A stretch of 15,877 bases of DNA from CF-118 sp035689345 (GTDB taxonomy: Bacteria > Chloroflexota > Dormibacteria > Dormibacterales > Dormibacteraceae). The stretch spans positions 1 through 15,877 of the forward strand of contig DASSLR010000056.1 in NCBI GenBank assembly GCA_035689345.1. Reading direction: 5' to 3'. Positions 1 through 6,087 of the stretch are shown here, piece after piece. Below the pieces are notes generated by a model that was not told the DNA's origin, did no database searches, and saw only the letters and a list, made by a program, of their open reading frames with translations. The translations under genes were made by a program, and so were the position numbers. The stretch's first letter is position 1. Every line of letters starts with the position of its first letter.

Positions 1-1286
1 GCCTCGGCGTCGCGCGGCTGCGCTGACGCGGCCAGCTCACTGATCACGTCGATCAGCGCGGCGCGCAGGTCGGAGGCGGTCGATTCGCCGTGCGCGATGC
101 CGGGCAGGCGGCCGAGCGGGCTCCGGCCCAGCGCCTCAGGCGTGCCCAGGTCGTCGAGCGCGGCGCGTACGAGCTGCGGGCGAACGGTGCTCGCCGGATC
201 GCGCGTCCAGCGCACCTCCTGCCGCACCTCGACCGGGGCGGGCACGGGCGCTGCCACCTCGCTCGCGACCTGGGCGACGATGGCCGCGGGCAGGCCCGCA
301 CGGAGAAGGCGGCCCATCATCCAGCACATCATCGTCGTGGCGACGATGGTCCCCGCCCAGAGCGACGGACCCCACTCCGAGTGCATGGCCACGATCTCGA
401 TCATGTAGGCGATCGAGAACGTCGCCCCGATCACCGCGCAGAGCGACGCGGAGGGCCGGCCGGGTCGCCGCGAGCTGTAGGCGATCCACGCGTCGGCGGC
501 GATGCCTGTCGCGATGAGCACCGGAACGTAGATGTAGTGCAGCTTGCTGGTGGTCACGAACAGTCCGTTGATCGTGAACACGAGGGTCATCGACCCCGGC
601 CGCAGCCGGAAGCCGCTGTTGAGCAGGAGCCCGGTACCGGCCAGGATCAGCGCCTGGGCGAGGATCTCCGCCACGCCCATGTTCTCGCCGAGCCAGTGCA
701 GCGTGCCGTTGGGCGTGTACTCGTAGCCGTGGCGCGCGTACGGGTCGATCAGCGGGTGGACGAACTGCGTGGCGAACGTAAAAACCGAAAGGAGCAGGGA
801 CGCCGACACAAGCGTGGTGAATCCCGCGGTGACCTCGCCTCTCCTGGCCGCGGCGCGAAGGGGGCCGCTCACCATCACCGCCGCGGCTGCGATCAGGACC
901 AGGCGTGGGGGAGTGAAGAGCGCATCGAGGCCGACCGCGCCTGGAACCAGCACCGGCGTCCAGTACGCGTTGTCGACGATCCAGGCGCCGCCGAACGTCA
1001 GCGCCGCCGCGAGAGATCCGAAGTATCCGTCAGGCAGGGCGTTGTGCCACGGCTTGCCGCCGCTGAGCCCGGCGGCGAACGCCACGAACAGGACGGCCGT
1101 CGTGGCCAGCCAGCCGCCGAGCACGATCCCCTGGCCGATCTGGCCCGCCGGCTCGAGAACCTGGTTCTGGCGGCTGACGTACGCGTACGCCGTGAGGTAG
1201 GCGCCGAACAGCAGGACCAAGTTCGACAGCGCCACCAGCGTGTCGAAGACGCGTGGGTTTTCGACGAGTCGGCGCGCGACCTTCAT
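1..1286 (-). CDS. Polytopic membrane protein of unknown function, 3' end cut by window edge
   Basis: I translated this frame from the ATG at 1286-1284; it stays open to base 1, giving 428 residues with no stop, so the C-terminus lies outside the window. A GGGGGA ribosome-binding site sits about 5 bases upstream of the ATG. Roughly eight or nine hydrophobic segments are visible, near residues 16-36, 53-73, 88-106, 127-145, 155-175, 205-222, 234-262, 282-300 and 308-328. After about residue 330 the chain becomes polar (an Ala/Pro/Val linker, then amphipathic helices near 368-392 and 403-420). The tail segment containing VRPQLVRAALDDLGTPEALG resembles, from memory, linker regions that precede C-terminal helix-turn-helix domains in some Chloroflexota-type proteins; this is a weak inference. 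I do not recognise the membrane domain. It is transcribed divergently from the gene at 1430, so it is probably a separate unit. The reading frame is secure, the function unknown. Confidence 0.8.
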   Translation of the reverse strand, partial: MKVARRLVENPRVFDTLVALSNLVLLFGAYLTAYAYVSRQNQVLEPAGQIGQGIVLGGWLATTAVLFVAFAAGLSGGKPWHNALPDGYFGSLAAALTFGGAWIVDNAYWTPVLVPGAVGLDALFTPPRLVLIAAAAVMVSGPLRAAARRGEVTAGFTTLVSASLLLSVFTFATQFVHPLIDPYARHGYEYTPNGTLHWLGENMGVAEILAQALILAGTGLLLNSGFRLRPGSMTLVFTINGLFVTTSKLHYIYVPVLIATGIAADAWIAYSSRRPGRPSASLCAVIGATFSIAYMIEIVAMHSEWGPSLWAGTIVATTMMCWMMGRLLRAGLPAAIVAQVASEVAAPVPAPVEVRQEVRWTRDPASTVRPQLVRAALDDLGTPEALGRSPLGRLPGIAHGESTASDLRAALIDVISELAASAQPRDAE

Positions 1287-1429
1287 CTGCGTCCCCCGGC
1301 AAACCATAACCCCGAAATCACCTGGTTAATGAGACCGATTTCGACACCTTTCTGAGACTGGCTCTGAGACGGGATCCGAGGAACAGTCCGTGGCGTTCCG
1401 GCCACCCGTTGTTCACAGGAGGATCCCCG
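1287..1429. promoter_or_regulatory. Divergent intergenic region with TGAGAC repeats and a small hairpin
   Basis: This 143-base gap separates two divergently transcribed genes and must hold promoters for both. TGAGAC occurs three times on the plus strand (1330-1335, 1353-1358, 1365-1370); the last two lie within an exact direct repeat TCTGAGAC with a 12-base period (1351-1358 and 1363-1370), roughly one helical turn apart, as regulator half-sites often are. A short inverted repeat GTGGC/GCCAC (1390-1394 and 1401-1405, 6-base loop) lies just upstream of the ribosome-binding site of the rightward gene. I could not find a convincing -35/-10 pair on either strand. Confidence 0.4.
1417..1422 (+). 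promoter_or_regulatory. Strong ribosome-binding site (AGGAGG)
   Basis: A perfect AGGAGG lies 7 bases before the ATG at 1430. It fixes the start of the downstream gene at 1430 rather than at the in-frame TTG at 1409, which would lie upstream of this site. Confidence 0.85.
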
Positions 1430-2209
1430 ATGCCCATGGACCCCGAGTACGACCCGGTGGTGACACTCGACCACACGAACGGCCAAGACAACGGCCAAGA
1501 CAACGGCCACCAGCTCGTGCCTCCCGAGAGCCCGGTCGTGGTGGCGCTGCCCGCCCCGGCGGAGGCGCTCCCGATCGAGGCGGAGGCCGTCCCGACCCTG
1601 CCCGCGGCTGCAGAGCCGATGCCGGTGACGCGGCCGGTGGCGGCGAAGCCGTCGCGATCCCGCCCGAAGTGGCTGATCCCGGCCGCCATCGCGGCCGTCG
1701 GACTCATCGCTTCGGGCACGCTCGGCTACCTGTTCTACTCGACCAACGCGAAGCTGGACGCGACCAAGCAGCGCCTGGTCGCGACCCAGACGTCCCTCGA
1801 AAGCACCAAGCTCCAGCTTTCGAACCTGCAGCAGGACGCGGCAGACAAGAAGGTGATCGCCGACTACGTGGCCATGTACACGGTCGACGCGGGCAAGGTG
1901 CGCACCGACTACGGGCAGGTGGCGGCCTGCAACAGCTACAGCACGTGCCGGACCTCGGCGCAGCAGACGCTCGAGGACATGCAGACGTTCCAGTCGGACC
2001 GGCAGTCGGCGAACGTGCCGCCGGCGCTCACGGCCTCGGACGGCCAGCTGGGTGACAGCCTCAGCGCGGGCATCGCGGCGCTGCAGGAGCTGATCAACGG
2101 CATGGACACCGACAACGTCAAGAAGATCGACGACGGATTCAACAAGCTCAACGACTCCATGCTCAGCATGGCCAAGGCTGAGTCGGCCCTCGGGGCCGAG
2201 CTGAAGTAG
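1430..2209 (+). CDS. Single-pass membrane protein with coiled coil, function unknown
   Basis: This 259-residue protein starts at the ATG placed by the AGGAGG at 1417. Residues 1-78 are acidic and rich in Pro, Ala and Val and look disordered; they include a short NGQD repeat. Basic residues (RSRPK, 76-80) precede one hydrophobic helix at about 81-103, so an N-in topology with the C-terminal part outside the membrane is expected. Residues 106-140 form a likely coiled coil rich in Lys, Thr, Ser, Leu and Gln, followed by a helical region to the end. Two cysteines, C167 and C173, lie in this outer part and could form a disulfide. No known domain is recognised. The next gene, an anchored serine protease, starts 7 bases after the stop and has the same layout of N-terminal membrane helix then helical spacer, so the two may act together; this is inference. 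Confidence 0.85.
   Translation: MPMDPEYDPVVTLDHTNGQDNGQDNGHQLVPPESPVVVALPAPAEALPIEAEAVPTLPAAAEPMPVTRPVAAKPSRSRPKWLIPAAIAAVGLIASGTLGYLFYSTNAKLDATKQRLVATQTSLESTKLQLSNLQQDAADKKVIADYVAMYTVDAGKVRTDYGQVAACNSYSTCRTSAQQTLEDMQTFQSDRQSANVPPALTASDGQLGDSLSAGIAALQELINGMDTDNVKKIDDGFNKLNDSMLSMAKAESALGAELK
1478..1507 (+). repeat. 12-base tandem repeat (AACGGCCAAGAC) inside the coding region
   Basis: Two exact copies (1478-1489 and 1490-1501) are followed by a half copy (1502-1507). They encode NGQD-NGQD-NG in the disordered N-terminal region of the membrane protein. The unit is a multiple of three, so copy-number change would not break the frame. Confidence 0.85.
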
Positions 2210-2216
2210 GTCGAAG

Positions 2217-2975
2217 GTGCGCCATCTCCGATCGGGAGCGGCAGGAGTCGTGGCGGCGGCGCTCGTGGCGGGCGTCGCCGCCTCCGCCGGCCTGGCGTGG
2301 CGCGTCCACGAAGACGCCGCCAGTGCCACGGCGGCGCAGGCGCAGACCATCACGCGCCTGCAGTCGGAGATCAACGTGCTGCGCATGAGCGAGTCCGGGC
2401 AGACCGACTGGTCGCAGCTCGCGACCCGCGTCGAGCCGTCGGTGTTCACGATCTCCACCGAGGAAGGACTCGGGTCGGGCTGGGTCGTCCGGTCCGATGC
2501 GAGCGGCTCGGACCTCGTGACCAACTTTCACGTCGTCGCCGACGCGCTCGCCAAGGGCGCGCAGACGGTTGACGTGGTGCAGGCCGATCGCACCCTCGTG
2601 GGCGCCGTGGTGCGGGCCGACCGGACCGACGACCTCGCGGTCGTTCATGTCCACGAGGTCCTCAAGCCGCTGACCCCGGTCGCCGCGCGCCCGCGCCTCG
2701 GCACGACCGTCATGGTGGTCGGCTCGCCGCTGGGTCTGGGCGGATCCATCTCCATCGGCCTCGTTTCCGGCTTTCGCAGCATCGACGGCAGCGATTACGT
2801 GCAGTTCACCGCGCCCATCAGCCCGGGCAACAGCGGCGGGCCGGTGGTCGACGCCCAGGGCCGCGTGATCGGGATCGCCAGCGGCAAGTACGTCGGCGAC
2901 GGCGTCGAGGCGCTCGGATTCGCAATCCCGGTCTCGGTCGCCTGCTCCGAGCTGGGTGTTTGCGTGGAGACTTAG
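2217..2975 (+). CDS. Membrane-anchored trypsin-like (HtrA/DegP-type) serine protease without PDZ domain
   Basis: This 252-residue protein has a basic N-terminus and an uncleaved-looking hydrophobic helix at about 8-28, then a short helical spacer (35-56) and a chymotrypsin-fold protease domain. The catalytic triad of the HtrA family is visible: His105 in VTNFHVV, Asp139 in RTDDLAV and Ser206 in PGNSGGP. The domain runs almost to the C-terminus, so the PDZ domains usual in DegP/HtrA are absent; two cysteines (C243, C249) sit in the last ten residues. The active site should face outside the cytoplasm, where such enzymes cleave misfolded or regulatory proteins. The start is GTG at 2217, 7 bases after the preceding stop, with only a weak AAGG upstream, so translational coupling to the coiled-coil gene is likely. 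The protease assignment is firm; the substrate is unknown. Confidence 0.92.
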   Translation: MRHLRSGAAGVVAAALVAGVAASAGLAWRVHEDAASATAAQAQTITRLQSEINVLRMSESGQTDWSQLATRVEPSVFTISTEEGLGSGWVVRSDASGSDLVTNFHVVADALAKGAQTVDVVQADRTLVGAVVRADRTDDLAVVHVHEVLKPLTPVAARPRLGTTVMVVGSPLGLGGSISIGLVSGFRSIDGSDYVQFTAPISPGNSGGPVVDAQGRVIGIASGKYVGDGVEALGFAIPVSVACSELGVCVET

Positions 2976-2981
2976 AGGACG

Positions 2982-4463
2982 ATGTCTACGACCATGGCTG
3001 TCGCGTCACCCGCGCCCGCTCCAGCCGAGGCCGTCCGGAGCATCAGCACAGGCCGGCTGGTGGCGATCAACTCCATGTGGTTCGGCCAGGGCGCGCACTG
3101 GCCGCCGATCAACTTCGTCCTCATTCCCCTCATGGCCGTGCTCATCGGCAGGGGTTCGGCCGACCTGCTCATCGGCCGCGTCAGCGCCGCGGGCAACCTG
3201 TTCGCGCTGCTCGCGCCGATCCTCGCGGGCTGGCTCAGCGACCGCACCAGCACGCGGTGGGGCCGCCGCCGTCCGTGGATCGTGGCGGGGACCGCGGTCA
3301 ACCTGGTCGGGCTGGGCTGGCTGGCGTTCTCGGGCGGGCAGCTGTCGCTGGCGTTCGCGTACATGCTCGTGCAGCTGACCTTCAACCTCGCCGGCGGCGC
3401 CTACGCGGCGGTCATCCCCGACGTGGTGCCGCCCGCGGACCGCGGTCGCGCCTCCGGGATGCTCGGCATGCTCAACGGCCTCGGCGCGGTGGTGGGGCTC
3501 ATCGCGGTGACGGCGGCCTCCGAGCTTTTCGGCGAGACGCGCCTTGGCATCGTGGTCGGCTTCGGCGCGATCGCTCTGATCCTCGCGATCACGACCGTCA
3601 TCACGATCATGGCCGTCGACGAGCCGGCCAACCCGCCGGTCCGCCACGACCCCGTGTCCCTGCAGCCCACGACCGTGGTCGCCATCGTCGCGGGCGCCAT
3701 CGCCGCCGGGGCGTGGATCTCGTTCCTGCTCCTGCCGATGTCGGTGCTCGCGATCGCGGCCGGCGTCACGTGCCTGGTCGCTGGCATCGTGGCCGTCCTG
3801 GTCGGGTCGCGCGTGCCGGCGATCCGCGGGTTCTTCGCCGCCTTTCACAGCCACGACTTCCGCTGGACCTTCGCGACCCGCGCCCTCGTGATGATGGGCA
3901 TCTACACCATCTATCCGTTCCTGGCCCTGTACCTGCGGCGGGTGATCGGAGTCCACAACCCGGACACGATGGCGGGCTACTGGGGCCTCGCCGTGCTCGC
4001 GGGCGGAATCCTCCCGGCGGTGATCGGCGGCAACCTGTCCGACCGCCTGGGCAAGCGCAAGATCTTCGTCTACGCGTCGGGCGCGCTGCAGGCAGCGGTG
4101 GCGAGCATCCTTCTCTTCGGGCTCATCAGGTCGCTCGCCGTCGTGTTCGTCATGGGCGTGCTCTTCGGCATCGGCTACGGCCTGTACGTGGCGGTCGACT
4201 GGGCGATCGCGTGTGACGTGCTGCCCGACCGGGAGAAGTCGTCGGGGCGCGACATGGGTCTCTGGCACGTCGCCTTCACGCTGCCGCCCGCCCTCGCGCC
4301 GGCGGCGTTCGCGCCGATCCTGCACGCCTTCAACCAGCCCGGTGGGCACATCCTCGGCCTGGCGACGGGCAACTTTCTCGGCTTCCGGCTCGTGTTCGCG
4401 GGCGCGGCCATCTGGTTCGTGCTGGGCACGATCTTCGTGAGCCGGATCCGCTCCGTGAGATAG
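2982..4463 (+). CDS. MFS transporter, about 14 membrane helices
   Basis: This 493-residue integral membrane protein carries both major-facilitator A-type loops: GWLSDRTSTRWGRRRP (83-98) after helix 2 and GGNLSDRLGKRK (349-360) in the second half. The related motifs DVVPPADRGRASG (147-159) and DVLPDREKSSGRD (412-424) mark the halves as an internal duplication. The wording of the A-loop with RWGRRRP resembles the sugar/cation symporter (SLC45/GPH-like) branch, so a sugar or glycoside substrate is possible but not shown. Two extra hydrophobic helices (about 232-250 and 252-275) are inserted between the six-helix halves, giving about 14 instead of 12. The ATG at 2982 is preceded by AGAGGA overlapping the protease stop codon (2973-2975), so the gene belongs to the same transcript. 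Family assignment is firm, substrate unknown. Confidence 0.92.
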   Translation: MSTTMAVASPAPAPAEAVRSISTGRLVAINSMWFGQGAHWPPINFVLIPLMAVLIGRGSADLLIGRVSAAGNLFALLAPILAGWLSDRTSTRWGRRRPWIVAGTAVNLVGLGWLAFSGGQLSLAFAYMLVQLTFNLAGGAYAAVIPDVVPPADRGRASGMLGMLNGLGAVVGLIAVTAASELFGETRLGIVVGFGAIALILAITTVITIMAVDEPANPPVRHDPVSLQPTTVVAIVAGAIAAGAWISFLLLPMSVLAIAAGVTCLVAGIVAVLVGSRVPAIRGFFAAFHSHDFRWTFATRALVMMGIYTIYPFLALYLRRVIGVHNPDTMAGYWGLAVLAGGILPAVIGGNLSDRLGKRKIFVYASGALQAAVASILLFGLIRSLAVVFVMGVLFGIGYGLYVAVDWAIACDVLPDREKSSGRDMGLWHVAFTLPPALAPAAFAPILHAFNQPGGHILGLATGNFLGFRLVFAGAAIWFVLGTIFVSRIRSVR

Positions 4464-4476
4464 CCTTTTCGTTCGG

Positions 4477-5082
4477 ATGGCTTTCATCTCCCGTGGCTTC
4501 AAGGGCAGGCGCCGTGACGCCGATGGCGGCTCGCGCGTGCCGCCGGGCCAGCACGCCGTCACCGACTTCCCCGTGCTGTCCGCCGGACCGACGCCGCGCG
4601 TCGACCTGGCGAAGTGGACGTTCACCATCAACGGCGAGATCGACACGCCGAAGGTGTGGACCTGGGAGCAGTTCAAGGCCCTGCCGGCAGAGGACATCAC
4701 CGTCGACATCCACTGCGTGACCAAGTGGACGAAGCTCGACACCGCGTGGAAAGGGGTATCGGTCGACACGCTGCTCGACGGGGTGGAGACCGCGGCCGAG
4801 TACGTGGTCGCTTTCAGTGACGGCGGCTACACGACCAACATGCCGCTGGATGAGATCACGGACCACAAGGCCTGGGTCGTCTACGAATACGCAGGCGCGC
4901 CGCTGCACCCCGAGCACGGCGGACCGGTCCGGCTGCTCGTCCCACACCTTTATCTGTGGAAGAGCGCGAAGTGGGTGCGCGGTCTGACCCTGAAGAACCA
5001 GGACGAGCCGGGGTTCTGGGAGTCGAACGGCTACAACAATCACGGCGATCCGTGGCGCGAGGAACGCTACTGGGGAGACTGA
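4477..5082 (+). CDS. Sulfite-oxidase-like molybdopterin-dependent oxidoreductase (cytoplasmic)
   Basis: This 201-residue protein consists almost wholly of the oxidoreductase molybdopterin-binding domain of the sulfite oxidase/MsrP superfamily. Cys80 in DIHCVTKWT matches the conserved cysteine that ligates molybdenum; GGPVRLLVP (148-156) and the WKSAKWV stretch (161-167) are further family marks. There is no Tat or Sec signal and no heme or dimerisation domain, so the enzyme should be cytoplasmic, unlike MsrP and most sulfite dehydrogenases. The N-terminus with SRGFKGRRR fits the start usual in this subfamily, supporting the ATG at 4477 although no good ribosome-binding site is visible. It is followed directly by an FAD/NAD reductase and a DUF6510-type protein, an arrangement I know as recurrent; the reductase is the likely electron partner. 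The physiological substrate is unknown. Confidence 0.92.
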   Translation: MAFISRGFKGRRRDADGGSRVPPGQHAVTDFPVLSAGPTPRVDLAKWTFTINGEIDTPKVWTWEQFKALPAEDITVDIHCVTKWTKLDTAWKGVSVDTLLDGVETAAEYVVAFSDGGYTTNMPLDEITDHKAWVVYEYAGAPLHPEHGGPVRLLVPHLYLWKSAKWVRGLTLKNQDEPGFWESNGYNNHGDPWREERYWGD

Positions 5083-5804
5083 GCTGGAAGATCGGCGAGG
5101 TCGCCGCGATCACCGCCGAGACCCCCAAGGTTTCGAGCATCGCGATCGACGTGCCCGACTGGCCGGGCCACCTCGCGGGCCAGCACGTCGACGTGCGCCT
5201 CACGGCCGAGGACGGGTACCAGGCACAGCGCTCGTACTCGATCGCGTCCGCTCCAGCGAATGGGCGCGTCACCATCACTGTCGAGCGTCTCGACGACGGC
5301 GAGGTCTCTCCCTACCTGGTCGGCGAGCTGCGGGTGAAGGACAAGGTCGAGCTGCGCGGACCGATCGGCGGTTTCTTCGTGTGGCGTCCGCCGGGGAACA
5401 TGCCGCTGCTGCTCATCGCGGGCGGGTCCGGCGTCGTGCCGCTGATGGCGATGATCCGGCACCGCGCGGCTGCGGGCGATAAGACGCCCGTCCGCCTTCT
5501 GTACTCCTCGCGCACGTTCGACGACGTGATCTATCGCGAGGAGCTGGAACGGCTGGCGACCGCGGACCCGACGCTGGACGTGAGGCACACGCTCACGCGC
5601 TTGCACCCCGACGGGTGGCGCGGCTACGCGCGCCGGCTCGACCGGCAGATGATCGACGAAGTCGCCTGGCCGGCGCGGCCCGCGCCGTCGGTGTTCATCT
5701 GCGGACCGACCTCGTTCGTGGAGGCCGCGGCCAGCCTCTTGGTGGAACACGGATACGAACCCGGCTGGATCAAGACCGAGCGCTTCGGCGCGACAGGAGG
5801 CTGA
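5052..5804 (+). CDS. FAD/NAD(P)-binding oxidoreductase (ferredoxin-reductase family), partner of the molybdoenzyme
   Basis: With the GTG at 5052 as start the protein has 250 residues. It shows the flavin-binding RSYSIAS (60-66), the nucleotide-binding glycine loop GGSGVVP (124-130) and the CGP motif (217-219) near the C-terminus, the standard order of a ferredoxin-NADP reductase-type module: FAD barrel, then NAD domain. No [2Fe-2S] domain is attached, so electrons would pass directly or through a separate carrier. The start is uncertain. GTG 5052 lies 31 bases inside the upstream gene and lacks a ribosome-binding site, while homologues as I recall them begin close to the SWKIGEV stretch. That stretch starts at a CTG (5079) overlapping the upstream stop as CTGA, the exact spot where ATGA or GTGA would be expected. 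The function is firm; it probably reduces the molybdenum cofactor protein or a shared partner. Confidence 0.88.
   Translation: MARGTLLGRLSWKIGEVAAITAETPKVSSIAIDVPDWPGHLAGQHVDVRLTAEDGYQAQRSYSIASAPANGRVTITVERLDDGEVSPYLVGELRVKDKVELRGPIGGFFVWRPPGNMPLLLIAGGSGVVPLMAMIRHRAAAGDKTPVRLLYSSRTFDDVIYREELERLATADPTLDVRHTLTRLHPDGWRGYARRLDRQMIDEVAWPARPAPSVFICGPTSFVEAAASLLVEHGYEPGWIKTERFGATGG
5795..5800 (+). promoter_or_regulatory. Strong ribosome-binding site (AGGAGG)
   Basis: A perfect AGGAGG within the last codons of the reductase lies 8 bases before the ATG at 5809 and sets the start of the small zinc-ribbon gene. It suggests that this small protein is made at a high rate relative to the two enzymes upstream. 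Confidence 0.8.
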
Positions 5805-5808
5805 GACG

Positions 5809-6087
5809 ATGACCGCTGACCAGGCTGACATGAAGCTGGACGGAAACGCCATCGGCGGCATGCTGGCCGAGATCTTCAACGTGGAGATGACCACCGCCGA
5901 GGGCACGTGCGCGAATTGCGGTGCGGTCAACGCGGTCGCGAAAGTGGACGTGTACGTCAATGCCCCAGGCACCGTGGTTCGGTGCCCTGGGTGTGGGGGC
6001 GTCCTCATGCGCATCGTCCACGGGCGTGGCCGCTACTGGATCGACATGACGGGCATCCGCTGCCTGGAGCTGGTCGAGCCGGTCTAG
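5809..6087 (+). CDS. Small zinc-ribbon protein, DUF6510 type
   Basis: This 92-residue protein has two CxxC pairs, C34/C37 (CANC) and C59/C62 (CPGC), 21 residues apart, which together should bind one zinc ion as a zinc ribbon; a fifth cysteine, C85, lies near the end. The N-terminal part reads LDGNAIGGMLAEIFNVEMT, and the pattern of an LDGN start, a CxxC pair, a VYV/PG stretch, a second CxxC and a final LEL matches the DUF6510 family as I know it. That family is regularly found beside sulfite-oxidase-like molybdoenzymes and their FAD reductases but has no established role. It starts 4 bases after the reductase stop. A function in metal or cofactor handling, or as a small partner of the molybdoenzyme, would be guesswork. 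Its stop codon overlaps the stop of the convergent kinase gene. Confidence 0.88.
   Translation: MTADQADMKLDGNAIGGMLAEIFNVEMTTAEGTCANCGAVNAVAKVDVYVNAPGTVVRCPGCGGVLMRIVHGRGRYWIDMTGIRCLELVEPV
6084..6087. other. CTAG shared by two convergent TAG stop codons
   Basis: The rightward zinc-ribbon gene ends with TAG at 6085-6087 and the leftward kinase gene ends with TAG on the minus strand at 6086-6084. Because CTAG is its own reverse complement, four bases supply both stops. There is no room for a terminator between the genes. Confidence 0.95.

Noticed and set aside
90..1355. 421-codon open frame on the plus strand
   Set aside because: It is rich in Arg, Ala and Gly with no recognisable domain and lies opposite the membrane-protein frame, which has clear hydrophobic helices and a ribosome-binding site. 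Long antisense frames are normal at this GC content.
3006..4769. 587-codon open frame on the minus strand
   Set aside because: It is antisense to the transporter and the molybdoenzyme and consists mainly of charged low-complexity residues with no motif.
4956..5051. Reductase start at the GTG at 4956
   Set aside because: It would overlap the molybdoenzyme gene by 127 bases and add about 32 low-complexity residues that are a shifted reading of that gene.
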